Below are positions 27,989 to 36,218 of a DNA stretch of 64,000 nt, in pieces. Below the pieces are notes generated by a model. The model did no database searches and was not told the origin of the DNA. It saw nothing but the letters and a program-made list of their open reading frames with translations. The position numbers and the translations under genes are program-made. The stretch is from Neisseriaceae bacterium (GTDB taxonomy: Bacteria; Pseudomonadota; Gammaproteobacteria; Burkholderiales; Neisseriaceae), in contig JAGOQM010000012.1 in the NCBI GenBank assembly GCA_017991555.1, positions 1 through 64,000 of the forward strand. Direction: 5' to 3'. How positions within the stretch are numbered: the stretch's first letter is position 1; every line of letters starts with the position of its first letter.

Positions 27989-28477
27989 ATGATAAAATTC
28001 ATGATCCCGTTACTGGGCAGCCTGTTTGTTTTGGCGGCCTGCTCGCAAGAACCCGCCGCCACCGATGCCGCCCCAAGCGAAACCTTGACCCAAGCGTCGC
28101 CTGAAGCCGCCGACGCCACTGCCGTTGACAGCGAACACAATGCCCAAAACGCATTAGACTGGGCCGGCACCTATGAAGGCACGCTGCCCTGCGCTGACTG
28201 TGAAGGCATCAAAACCACCTTGGTGCTAAACGCCGATGGCAGCTATGAGCGCACCAGCGAATACTTAAAAGACGTACAGCCTGGTGAAGAAAACACCTTC
28301 ACCGACAAAGGCCAATTTACCTGGAACGAAGCTGGCAACATCGTCATCCTCGACGAGGCCAGCGACCGCACCCAATATTTTGTGGCCGAAAACCGTCTCG
28401 AAATGCGTGACCAAGAAGGCACCGCCATCACCGGCGCTCTGGCAGACCAATACATTTTGCAAAAGGTCCCTGAGTAA
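27989..28477 (+). CDS. NlpE-type lipoprotein (copper homeostasis/adhesion family, N-terminal domain)
   Basis: A 162-residue lipoprotein. The signal peptide ends in the lipobox LAAC with Cys18, followed by an Ala/Thr/Glu-rich linker to about residue 50. The domain WAGTYEGTLPCADCEGIKTT carries the CxxC pair diagnostic of the NlpE N-terminal domain, which signals envelope or copper stress in E. coli. Only the N-terminal domain is present, as in many non-enteric homologues. Its stop overlaps the start of the next gene (TAATG), so the two are translationally coupled. Confidence 0.88.
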   Translation: MIKFMIPLLGSLFVLAACSQEPAATDAAPSETLTQASPEAADATAVDSEHNAQNALDWAGTYEGTLPCADCEGIKTTLVLNADGSYERTSEYLKDVQPGEENTFTDKGQFTWNEAGNIVILDEASDRTQYFVAENRLEMRDQEGTAITGALADQYILQKVPE

Positions 28478-28824
28478 TGACGGCCAAGCCCTGGTCTCGG
28501 CGGCAAACCCTACTCGGGCTATTGACCCTGGTGGGGCTGGCCGCCTGCCAGCCGCAAACCGAGGCTGAACCCGCCGTTGCCGAACCCACGGGAGACCAAA
28601 TTACGCAGGTCTGCCAAGGCTTTGAAGATCAAGCAGCCTGCCAGCAGGTGGTTCAAAGCTGCCTCGACAGCGGCGGCACGTTTGAATCGATCGCCCTGGT
28701 CAACAGCGTCGACAGCGAGTCGATGTTTAACATCGTGTGTCGTGGCACCGACGCCGGCACCGACCCAGCGCCCTTGCCCGGTCCCCAAGACACCGAGCCA
28801 GCGCCCACGGCCAGCAATCCCTAA
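28477..28824 (+). CDS. Small lipoprotein with possible twin-arginine signal, unknown function
   Basis: A 115-residue protein beginning TAKPWSRRQTLLGLLTLVGLAAC: an RR pair followed by a hydrophobic helix and a lipobox at Cys24. The signal could route through Tat or Sec. The mature part is acidic and carries a small cysteine-bearing domain (VCQGFEDQAACQQVV, SCLDSGGTFESI, NIVCRG; four cysteines), then a proline-rich tail (APLPGPQDTEPAPTASNP). The family is not recognised. The start overlaps the stop of the NlpE-like gene, and a terminator follows. Confidence 0.75.
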   Translation: MTAKPWSRRQTLLGLLTLVGLAACQPQTEAEPAVAEPTGDQITQVCQGFEDQAACQQVVQSCLDSGGTFESIALVNSVDSESMFNIVCRGTDAGTDPAPLPGPQDTEPAPTASNP

Positions 28825-28828
28825 ACCC

Positions 28829-28852
28829 AGCCAGCCTTTGCTGGCTTTTTTT
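28829..28852 (+). terminator. Terminator of the two-lipoprotein operon
   Basis: A perfect 7-bp stem (AGCCAGC 28829-28835 with GCTGGCT 28840-28846) and a 4-base loop, then a run of T, five bases after the stop codon. Confidence 0.88.
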
Positions 28853-28980
28853 AAGTCATTCTGCCGCCTTGGCCCTAAGCCAACGGCGCCATTGAATTTC
28901 CCTCTTTCCCCCCCATTTATGTGGCTTAAGGCTTTGTCGTTCGCCAACCATGATCATCATTCAGCCACCAAAGGAGTCCT

Positions 28981-30075
28981 ATGAGCACATTACAGACGCC
29001 GCTGACCATCGGCCAGACCACCCTACCTAACCGCGTTGTGATGGCGCCCTTGACGCGCCTACGCAGCATCGAGCCTGGCGACCTCCCGACAGACTTAATG
29101 GGCACCTATTACGCTCAGCGCGCCAGCGCCGGGCTCATCATTACCGAGGCCACGCAAATATCCGCTCAGTCCAAAGGCTATGCCGGGGCGCCTGGCCTTC
29201 ACACCCCAGAACAGCTGGCGGCATGGCAAAAAATCGTGGCTCAGGTACACGCTAAAAAAGGCCGCATTGCGGTACAGTTTTGGCACACGGGCCGCATTTC
29301 CCATACCTCGGTGCAGCCTGAACAACAGCCACCGGTGGCGCCCTCGGCCATTGCCGCGCGTGGCCGTACTTCTTTACGCGACGAGCAGGGCTTGGCCATT
29401 CGCGTCAACTGTTCTGAACCTCAAGCGCTCACCCTTGACGGCATTCAACAGGTGGTCGCCGACTTTGCCCACGCCAGCCGCATGGCCAAGGCCGCTGGCT
29501 TTGACTTTTTGGAGCTACACGGTGCCCACGGCTATTTATTGCACCAATTTTTGTCGCCCAGCGCCAACCAGCGCACCGACGCCTATGGTGGCAGCATTGA
29601 AAACCGCAGCCGCTTGACCCTAGAAGTGGTGGACGCGGTCATCGACGCCTGGGGCAAAGACCACATCGGCATTCGCCTGTCGCCCATGGGCCCATTCAAT
29701 GGGGTAGACAATGGCGTGGATCAAGAAGCGGCCGCGCTCTACCTCATCGGCGAACTGAATAAGCGCCACATTGCCTACCTTCACCTGTCCGAGCCAGACT
29801 GGGCCGGTGGCGAACCCTATACCGATGACTTTAGGCACAAAGTCCGCGCCGCGTTCCAAGGGCCGATCATCGCCGCCGGCGGCTACACTCAGGCAAAGGC
29901 CGAAGCCTTGCTCCAAACCAAGCTGGTCGATGCGGTGGCCTTTGGCCGCGCCTACATTGCCAACCCGGACTTGGTCGAACGCTTTGCCCAGAACGCCCCG
30001 TTAAACGAACCCGATCCAAGCACTTTTTATGGCGGCACCGAAAAAGGCTACACCGATTACCCCAGTCTAGCCTAA
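28981..30075 (+). CDS. Old yellow enzyme, NemA-type alkene reductase
   Basis: A 364-residue FMN flavoprotein that reduces electron-poor C=C bonds and nitro compounds with NADPH. It begins [21 protein letters not shown] (FMN site), and has [10 protein letters not shown], the substrate- and flavin-binding [32 protein letters not shown], and the C-terminal [11 protein letters not shown]. Size and motifs match NemA or XenB-type enzymes (about 350-365). aaaggag precedes the start. It is monocistronic between terminators. Confidence 0.94.
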   Translation: MSTLQTPLTIGQTTLPNRVVMAPLTRLRSIEPGDLPTDLMGTYYAQRASAGLIITEATQISAQSKGYAGAPGLHTPEQLAAWQKIVAQVHAKKGRIAVQFWHTGRISHTSVQPEQQPPVAPSAIAARGRTSLRDEQGLAIRVNCSEPQALTLDGIQQVVADFAHASRMAKAAGFDFLELHGAHGYLLHQFLSPSANQRTDAYGGSIENRSRLTLEVVDAVIDAWGKDHIGIRLSPMGPFNGVDNGVDQEAAALYLIGELNKRHIAYLHLSEPDWAGGEPYTDDFRHKVRAAFQGPIIAAGGYTQAKAEALLQTKLVDAVAFGRAYIANPDLVERFAQNAPLNEPDPSTFYGGTEKGYTDYPSLA

Positions 30076-30082
30076 CCCATCA

Positions 30083-30112
30083 AAAAACCACGCCGTTTGG
30101 GCGTGGTTTTTT
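30083..30112. terminator. Bidirectional terminator between nemA-like and nuclease genes
   Basis: An A-run, a 7-bp or longer stem (CCACGCC with GGCGTGG), a 5-base loop and a T-run form a symmetrical terminator eight bases after the old yellow enzyme stop and seven bases before the end of the convergent nuclease gene. Confidence 0.88.
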
Positions 30113-30118
30113 GTCGTT

Positions 30119-30808
30119 TTAACTGCGGCACAGCTTTTCACAAGGCACGCCGTTGCCATCACCATCAAGGCTCTTGACCTGACACACGTTTAAAAAATAA
30201 CGGGCTTCTTCACAGCTCTGCATTTCCTTACAATATTGCTTGGTGCCACACGCAAAATTGGCCTTAGCCGCCTTTTGTTTGCTGGCGCGCACGCGCGTGT
30301 GTTCGCTGGCCACCACATTGGCGCGGCCATCTTGTAAACGATAGCCTTTGCGCCAGTCCTGTGGATAAATCGGATTCGGTTCGGACCATATCCCTATCCG
30401 TTTGGCTTCTGCCTGCTGCTGTGCGGCCCGGTAGCTTGGGTCTTTCGAATACTCGACGTAGGCCCACGCCAGGCCTTTTTGCACCATCATTAGGTTCACG
30501 TTGCTTTTTTGGGCGTACACGATGCCGATGGTGCGACCATAGCGATCGGTGGTGCCGCCTTTAACCAGCACGTCTTTACCAAACACCGCATCCGACAACT
30601 GTTTTTTGGCCGCCGTGCCAAACGGCTGCTTGCTCTCTGGTGCATCAATCTCACCCAAGCGCACTTTAACCTGCGTTTTTGCGGCGGTTAAACAGGTTAA
30701 GGTGTCGCCATCGGCGATGCCCACCACCCGACACTGAATGTCTTTTGCCTGCGCTGTGGCCATTAAGCCCAGCAGCCCTACCCATACCATTACTTTATTT
30801 AATTTCAC
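30119..30808 (-). CDS. Secreted thermonuclease-like nuclease with C-terminal Excalibur domain
   Basis: A 229-residue exported protein. The signal peptide ends near AQAK, followed by a staphylococcal-nuclease (OB-fold) domain with IADGDTLTCL, VRLGEIDAPES and DRYGRTIG, which hold the Ca2+ and catalytic Arg/Asp/Glu residues. The last 45 residues form an Excalibur calcium-binding domain: CEEARYFLNVCQ then DGDGNGVPCEKLC. The start is a GTG at 30808 without a strong ribosome-binding site; an ATG six codons later is the alternative. Probably a periplasmic or extracellular DNase/RNase. Confidence 0.92.
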   Translation of the reverse strand: MKLNKVMVWVGLLGLMATAQAKDIQCRVVGIADGDTLTCLTAAKTQVKVRLGEIDAPESKQPFGTAAKKQLSDAVFGKDVLVKGGTTDRYGRTIGIVYAQKSNVNLMMVQKGLAWAYVEYSKDPSYRAAQQQAEAKRIGIWSEPNPIYPQDWRKGYRLQDGRANVVASEHTRVRASKQKAAKANFACGTKQYCKEMQSCEEARYFLNVCQVKSLDGDGNGVPCEKLCRS

Positions 30809-31016
30809 TGATTACTAATCCATACATCGATGATGAATCATCACAATCCATCGGTTGACCTACCTCACAGCTTCACTGCCCGTACTCTGGCCCATGGGCA
30901 CGCCCATTTGGCCAGAAGGCAGGCATGGTAACAAGAGTCGCCGCCAAGGCAAAGCCTCACCACCACACTCTCGCTGCGGTAGGCGGCTAACGGCCTGATC
31001 AAAGAAGACATATGTG

Positions 31017-31055
31017 GATAAAATAAAAACAACCACGGCCAAGCGTGGTTGTTTT
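31017..31055 (-). terminator. Terminator of the ydcH-like gene
   Basis: A perfect 12-bp stem (31026-31037 with 31044-31055, AAAACAACCACG / CGTGGTTGTTTT) lies just past the stop at 31097. On the minus strand it continues into T-rich sequence. Confidence 0.75.
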
Positions 31056-31096
31056 AGGTGAGGCTGAGGTCATCCTCTGCCCGCCGTTAAGGCGGC

Positions 31097-31315
31097 TTAA
31101 TTTTTGGTCGCATCGTGCGATTGCAAGAAGACGTAGAGCTGATCTTTTAAATTTAATTTTTCCCTTTTCAAACGAATAATTTGATCATGATCGGCATTCA
31201 ACTTTTCTAGGCGGATAATTTCATGATCTAAAGCGTTGTGTTTTTCAAAAAGGGATTGGAATCTAGGCTGAGTGCTTTTAAGTTTTGAGATTAATTCACG
31301 GTATTCTGGAAACAT
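31097..31315 (-). CDS. YdcH/DUF465 family small helical protein
   Basis: A 72-residue, highly charged, almost fully helical protein. FPEYRELISKLKSTQPRF and LFEKHNALDHEIIRLE are the typical DUF465 (YdcH) opening; a heptad-like pattern suggests a coiled coil. No enzyme activity is known for the family. AGGAG precedes the start. The upstream region holds an FNR-type site and a plausible promoter, implying oxygen-dependent expression with an untranslated leader of about 110 bases. Confidence 0.88.
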   Translation of the reverse strand: MFPEYRELISKLKSTQPRFQSLFEKHNALDHEIIRLEKLNADHDQIIRLKREKLNLKDQLYVFLQSHDATKN

Positions 31316-31432
31316 GATGCAGCTCCTAATTAATAATGGTCATGACTACGAAGTAACGCTCGTCATTGCACAATATTCATAGACGGCCTTTCTACTGATA
31401 AACCCGCTCCTTTTGAACCAAGGAGAAGCTTC

Positions 31433-31462
31433 AGTATGGGCCGCCGACGCAACAAGCGTCAA
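31433..31462 (-). promoter_or_regulatory. Candidate sigma-70 promoter of ydcH-like gene
   Basis: On the minus strand TTGACG (31462-31457) and CATACT (31438-31433) are separated by 18 bases. This predicts a start near 31426, about 110 bases before the coding start. It lies next to the FNR-type box. Confidence 0.45.
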
Positions 31463-31471
31463 CCCATCCCT

Positions 31472-31485
31472 TTGATTTACATCAA
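31472..31485. promoter_or_regulatory. FNR/ANR-type binding site
   Basis: TTGAT-TTAC-ATCAA is an exact match to the FNR consensus TTGATNNNNATCAA. It is centred about 52 bases upstream of the predicted ydcH start site. No gene on the plus strand lies close enough to be the target. The remaining part of 31316-31685 shows no gene. Confidence 0.65.
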
Positions 31486-31685
31486 AATAAAATAAAATCA
31501 ACGGGAACCATTCCGGACACCACCGCCTCATCTACCCTAGCCCACCCCCTACCATTGACGCATGCTTACCACACTGCGTCAGCGCCATTGAATCGCCTCG
31601 AGCTGCGGCCCAGCCCGCTGAAGCCGCACCCAGCGGGCACCCAAAACCCACCTCAAAAGCAGCTTAAGCGTGGGCTTTTGAACGC

Positions 31686-32138
31686 CTATACAACGTGTTT
31701 GTATTGAATAAATCCAGTTTTTTTAGCGATGCGGTCATACAGCTGCTGCGCGGTGTGATTGGTTTCTTCGGTCAGCCAATACACCCGCGACCAGTTCTTG
31801 GCCTTGCCCCACTGATAGGCCGCTTCGATCAAGGCTCTGCCCACGCCGTGGCCACGCATTGATTCATCCACGTATAAATCTTGCAAATAGCCATAGTTTT
31901 GTATCGTCCAACAGCTTCGATGCTCAATTAAATGGGTGAAGCCAACAATGCGCTGGTCGACCGTGGCCACCAACGCCCACATCGGCTCGGCCTCGTCCAT
32001 AAAACGCTGCCAGTTCACCTGAGCCTGCTCAACCCCTAAGTCAGCGTGGTAAAAAACCTGATAACCTTGCCACAGCGGCAGCCAAGCAGCCTTGTCGCCC
32101 TCGGTAGCCAAACGAACTCGAACCTGTACTTTAGACAT
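31686..32138 (-). CDS. GNAT-family N-acetyltransferase
   Basis: A 150-residue acetyl-CoA-dependent acetyltransferase. The acetyl-CoA-binding motif LYVDESMRGHGVGRALIEAA (R-G-x-G-x-G/A) is at residues about 86-105, and WLTEETNHTAQQLYDR follows as the usual C-terminal motif. The substrate is unknown. The frame is open to 32156, but the methionine at 32138 has AAAAGG upstream and is preferred. It lies downstream of kdpE on the same strand, 93 bases away, and may be read through from that operon. Confidence 0.88.
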   Translation of the reverse strand: MSKVQVRVRLATEGDKAAWLPLWQGYQVFYHADLGVEQAQVNWQRFMDEAEPMWALVATVDQRIVGFTHLIEHRSCWTIQNYGYLQDLYVDESMRGHGVGRALIEAAYQWGKAKNWSRVYWLTEETNHTAQQLYDRIAKKTGFIQYKHVV

Positions 32139-32231
32139 TGATCTACGCCTTTTCATCCCGTTAACTTAAACGGGGCCAATCCCAGTTGGCCCGCCCCATT
32201 GCCTACCCCATAACCTTAGCACAACCCGCGC

Positions 32232-32912
32232 TCAAACCAAACGATAGCCCACGCCCACTTCGGTGAGCAAATGCACCGGCATGGCCGGATTGTCCTCTAG
32301 CTTTTGCCTGAGGTGGCCCATGTAAATGCGCAGATAATGGGGTTGCTCCACATAGTTAGGCCCCCACACCGCGTTTAGCAAGTGACGCTGGGTGCACACC
32401 TTACCCTGATGGCTCACCAATTCCACCAACAATGCATATTCGGTCGGGGTTAAATGAATGGTTAAGCCATTTTTTTGTACCAGCCGGTTCACCACGTCGA
32501 TGGACAAGTCTCCACACGCATAAGGCTGATGCTGATTTTTGGGCTGGGCGCGCCGCACCTGTACCCGCAGTCGCGCGAGAAACTCAGGAATGCCAAACGG
32601 CTTGGTCATGTAGTCGTCGGCGCCGGCGTCTAAAGCGGCCACCTTTTCTTGCTCATCGTGCCGAGCCGTCAGCACTATAATGGGGGCATTCGACCATTGT
32701 CGAAACGCGCTGATAAAGCCTTTGCCATCGCCATCGCTCAGCCCTAAATCCAAAACCACACAGTCCGGCTGACGTGAGGCCGCTTCGATCAGGCCACGTT
32801 TAACGCCTTCTGCTTCAAATACGCGCCAGCCCTCTTCGCTTAAGGCCATGGCCAAAAAGCGGCGAATGTGCGGGTCGTCCTCAATGATTAAAATGGTTTT
32901 GTATCCGTCCAT
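32232..32912 (-). CDS. kdpE: KdpE response regulator of potassium uptake
   Basis: A 226-residue OmpR-type regulator. The receiver domain (residues 1-120) has the acidic pair IIEDD, the phosphoacceptor aspartate in VVLDLGLSDGDG and the lysine in DDYMTKPFG. The C-terminal winged helix has LTPTEYALLVELVSHQGKV and RHLLNAVWGPNYVEQPHYLR, typical of KdpE. It activates the kdpFABC promoter when phosphorylated by KdpD. The start lies four bases after the kdpD stop, with GGAG upstream. Confidence 0.96.
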   Translation of the reverse strand: MDGYKTILIIEDDPHIRRFLAMALSEEGWRVFEAEGVKRGLIEAASRQPDCVVLDLGLSDGDGKGFISAFRQWSNAPIIVLTARHDEQEKVAALDAGADDYMTKPFGIPEFLARLRVQVRRAQPKNQHQPYACGDLSIDVVNRLVQKNGLTIHLTPTEYALLVELVSHQGKVCTQRHLLNAVWGPNYVEQPHYLRIYMGHLRQKLEDNPAMPVHLLTEVGVGYRLV

Positions 32913-32915
32913 GAC

Positions 32916-35609
32916 TCACTCCATGCCCTCTATCTTCGGCGCCGACTGCAGCGGCAGGGTAAACCAAAAGTGGCTGCCCTGCTGGTCACTGCGTAAAGCC
33001 GCGTCGATGTGTCCAGCATGAGCGGTTATGATGGTTTTGGCAATACTCAAACCAAGGCCAGTGCCCACTTTGTGGCTTTCCTTTTCACCACGGCTAAACT
33101 TTTGAAACAGCCCCGCCACCTGATCAGGCTGGATGCCTTCGCCCTGATCAAAAACCGACACCTGTAGCCATTGCGGCAACACCTTCACCTCAATCATGAC
33201 CTTGGCTGGCGGCGCACTGTAGTGGATGGCGTTGTCCACTAGGTTACTCAATACCCGCTCAATCAACACCCCATCGCACGCCACCAGCGGGCAATCGGCC
33301 GGCATGTGGGTGCTGAACTGTACTTCGGGATGGGCAAACAGCGTGGCCCGAGTGACGCTGCCGACCAGCTCTTCGATGGCGTGCCACTCTTTGTGTAAAG
33401 CAAATTCAGCGCTTTGCAAGCGCGCCATTTCCAAAAGGTTAGACACCATGGCGTGCAGCCGTTGGGCACAGTCATGGAGGGCCATTAGGCTGTCGCCGAG
33501 CTGCGCCTGTGGCAGCTGCTGATGGGTTTGGGCCAGCCACTCTGCCTCGCCCATCAGGGCCGTCAGCGGCGTGCGTAAATCATGGGAGATGGTGGCCAAC
33601 AGCGTATTGCGCATCTGCTCCGAAGCAATGCCCATGGTCGCTTCCTGCGCCACGGCGGCAAAGTGAATCCGCTCTAGGGTAAGCGCCACCAGGCTGGCCA
33701 ACACGTCCAGCTGGCGGCGCTTTTCGGGCAACCACAGCGACTTCGGGTCGTCTGGGGCAATCGCCAAAATGCCGCGAATGCGGATGGGTGCCTTCAGCGG
33801 CAAGTATAGGTAAGGGTGTTTGGGCAAGGTATGGGTGCCAAAGCCGGCCTCTTGCTGGTGGGCGTAAGCCCATTGAGCAATGGGCAAATCCACATCCGAC
33901 GCTCCTTGGGTATGGTGCAACTGCTCGTCTAAATCAGGCAGTAAAAAAGCCACTTTACCTTTGAACTCTTGTAACAGCACCGCCTGGCTTTGCCGAATGA
34001 TCTCATCAAACTCCAGCTGTCCAGACAGGTTTTTGGCAAACTCAAATAAGGCAATCGCCCGCTGCTCACGCCGATTGGCCATACGCGCCCGCAGTTTTAA
34101 CGACAGGGCGTACTGGCCGGTCAACAGCCCCACCCCCAACATCACCACAAAGGTAATCAGATACTGTACGTCGCCCACGGCAAAGGAATGCCTTGGCATC
34201 ACAAAGCCAAAGTCAAACAGGGCCACACTGATGACTGAGGCAAACACCCCCACGCCACGACCGTAGCGTACACTGATCGCCACCACCAGTACCAAAAACA
34301 GCATGATGATGTTGGCGTTGTCCAAAATTTCTGCCACTGGGTACAGCAATAGCCCCAGGCCACAGCTGGCCAACAGCGTCACCGCATAGGGCCACAGCCG
34401 CGGCAGCCAGGCACGTTTGTTGGGGGTAGGCTGACTTGCCGCTGCAGAAGTCGCCGCCGGCCGAACCGCGGCGCCACCCCCAACGTGCACCACATTGATT
34501 TCCGGCGCCAAGGCCCTAATCTGCTGCGCCACGCTGCGCTGCCAAGGCCAGCATGGCCCGTCAGCCAGACACATCATGTGGGCCAAATTGTGCGCCCGGG
34601 CATACGCCACCCACGCCGCCACGGCCTGTTCCCCTTGGGTATAGGCCGTCACCGCACCCAGGCTTTCGGCAAAGCGCAGCTGCGCCGTTACCCTTGCCTG
34701 CCGAGCCTGAGCCGCCTTATGGCCACTGGGCGTGTCCACAAACAGCACGTGCCACTCGCCCCCAAGCTGGCCCGCCAGCCGCGCGCCGCTGCGGATGAGG
34801 TGGGCGTCCACATCCTCGCCGCTTAAGCACACCAGCACGCCCGAATCCGTTTGCCACACGCTTTGAATGGCCTCACGCTGGCGATGGGTTTTGACGTCGG
34901 CTTCAATACACTCTGCCGTCCGTCGCAGCGCGATCTCACGCAGCGAAATCAGGTTGCCCTTTTTAAAGAAGTGCTGATGTGCGCGCTGTACCTGCGCTGG
35001 CGCATAGATATGGCCCGCCTGTAGGCGCTTGGTCAGTTCTTCGGCGGTGGTGTCCACCAACACAATCTCATTGGCACCATCAAAAAAGGCATCGGGCACC
35101 GTTTCGTGAATGGGTACCCCCGTAATGTGCTCAATGACGCCATTAAGGCTGTCTAAATGCTGCACATTGAGGGTGGTCCATACGTTGATGCCTAAATCCA
35201 ACAGCTCGGCCACGTCCTGCCAACGCTTAGGGTGGCGCGAGCCAACCACGTTGGCATGCGCCAACTCATCCACCAACAGCAGCTCGGGCCTGGCCGCAAT
35301 GGCCGCGTCTAAATCAAATTCCAGCACTGGCTTGTCCTGAAACAGCCATTCTTTTTTGGGCAACAGCGGCAGGCCTTCGGCCTGCGCCACGGTGCCAGCC
35401 CGCGCATGGGTTTCGACCACGCCAATCAAAACGTCCACCCCTGTGGCCTGCGCTTCCTTTGCCGCTTGCAGCATGGCGTAGGTTTTGCCCACCCCGGCCA
35501 CGGCACCGAAATAAATCCGCAGTTTACCGCGCCGCTCAGACCGCTCTTCGGCCTGTAGGCTTTGCAATAAACGATCCGGGTTTAACGTTTGATTCATCTG
35601 GTTAATCAT
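32916..35609 (-). CDS. kdpD: KdpD sensor histidine kinase
   Basis: An 897-residue membrane kinase that senses K+ limitation or salt stress. Its domains in order are: an N-terminal KdpD domain with Walker A GAVAGVGKTYAML and Walker B LLVDELAHAN, a universal-stress-protein-like region, four membrane helices near residues 400-495, a GAF-like region, then HisKA with the phosphorylated His in TISHDLRTPLTALMGE and an ATPase domain (NLVDNAIHYS, DQGEGI, GTGLGLSI). Length matches E. coli KdpD (894). Its start overlaps the kdpC stop. Confidence 0.97.
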   Translation of the reverse strand: MINQMNQTLNPDRLLQSLQAEERSERRGKLRIYFGAVAGVGKTYAMLQAAKEAQATGVDVLIGVVETHARAGTVAQAEGLPLLPKKEWLFQDKPVLEFDLDAAIAARPELLLVDELAHANVVGSRHPKRWQDVAELLDLGINVWTTLNVQHLDSLNGVIEHITGVPIHETVPDAFFDGANEIVLVDTTAEELTKRLQAGHIYAPAQVQRAHQHFFKKGNLISLREIALRRTAECIEADVKTHRQREAIQSVWQTDSGVLVCLSGEDVDAHLIRSGARLAGQLGGEWHVLFVDTPSGHKAAQARQARVTAQLRFAESLGAVTAYTQGEQAVAAWVAYARAHNLAHMMCLADGPCWPWQRSVAQQIRALAPEINVVHVGGGAAVRPAATSAAASQPTPNKRAWLPRLWPYAVTLLASCGLGLLLYPVAEILDNANIIMLFLVLVVAISVRYGRGVGVFASVISVALFDFGFVMPRHSFAVGDVQYLITFVVMLGVGLLTGQYALSLKLRARMANRREQRAIALFEFAKNLSGQLEFDEIIRQSQAVLLQEFKGKVAFLLPDLDEQLHHTQGASDVDLPIAQWAYAHQQEAGFGTHTLPKHPYLYLPLKAPIRIRGILAIAPDDPKSLWLPEKRRQLDVLASLVALTLERIHFAAVAQEATMGIASEQMRNTLLATISHDLRTPLTALMGEAEWLAQTHQQLPQAQLGDSLMALHDCAQRLHAMVSNLLEMARLQSAEFALHKEWHAIEELVGSVTRATLFAHPEVQFSTHMPADCPLVACDGVLIERVLSNLVDNAIHYSAPPAKVMIEVKVLPQWLQVSVFDQGEGIQPDQVAGLFQKFSRGEKESHKVGTGLGLSIAKTIITAHAGHIDAALRSDQQGSHFWFTLPLQSAPKIEGME

Positions 35610-36193
35610 GGTGTGGGCTTCGCTAACTGGTCTAAACGATGGTTTAATAACAATACATTAACCCTGTTTTCACCAAATAGCCACGTCGATTTGACCGCCT
35701 GCTGTGCCACCACGGCCCGTACCTGAGCCTCATCAAGGCCGCGCGCTTGCGCCACGCGGCGTACCTGATACTCGGCGGCGGCTAGGCTGATCTCTGGGTC
35801 GAGGCCGCTGGCCGAATGAGTGACTAAATCAACCGGCACCGAATGCGCTGCCGCCCCTTCTGGCGCCAACATCGCTAGCCGCTGAGCCACCGACGCCGCC
35901 AATAGAGGGTTACTGGGGCCCAAGTTGGCACCGCTGGACGCCATGCTGTTGTAGGCGTGATCCCCCGCCGCCGATGGCCGGCCCCAAAAGTAGTCAGGCG
36001 TGCGAAAATCTTGGCCGATCAAGGCCGAGCCAATGACCTTATCGTTTTGCCAAATCAGGCTGCCCGCAGCCTGCTGCGGAAACCACCATTGGCCCAAAGC
36101 GGTGACGCTGAGGGGGTAAACCACGCCCAGCAGCAGGGACAACGCCACCAGAATGCTGAGGGCAGGACGAAACAAACGAATGTGCGCGTGCAT
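35606..36193 (-). CDS. kdpC: K+-transporting ATPase subunit C
   Basis: A 195-residue single-span membrane subunit of the KdpFABC pump that stabilises the complex and raises ATP affinity. It has one N-terminal helix, then the signatures VTALGQWWFPQQAAGSLI, DYFWGRPSA, and the C-terminal SASGLDPEISLAAAEYQ and LGENRVNVLLLN-like end (LFGENRVNVLLLNHRLD). The frame starts at 36208, but AAAGG lies before the methionine at 36193, which is preferred. The stop overlaps the start of kdpD. Confidence 0.95.
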   Translation of the reverse strand: MHAHIRLFRPALSILVALSLLLGVVYPLSVTALGQWWFPQQAAGSLIWQNDKVIGSALIGQDFRTPDYFWGRPSAAGDHAYNSMASSGANLGPSNPLLAASVAQRLAMLAPEGAAAHSVPVDLVTHSASGLDPEISLAAAEYQVRRVAQARGLDEAQVRAVVAQQAVKSTWLFGENRVNVLLLNHRLDQLAKPTP

Positions 36194-36218
36194 TTTTATG
36201 CCTTTCATAACGGCTGGC

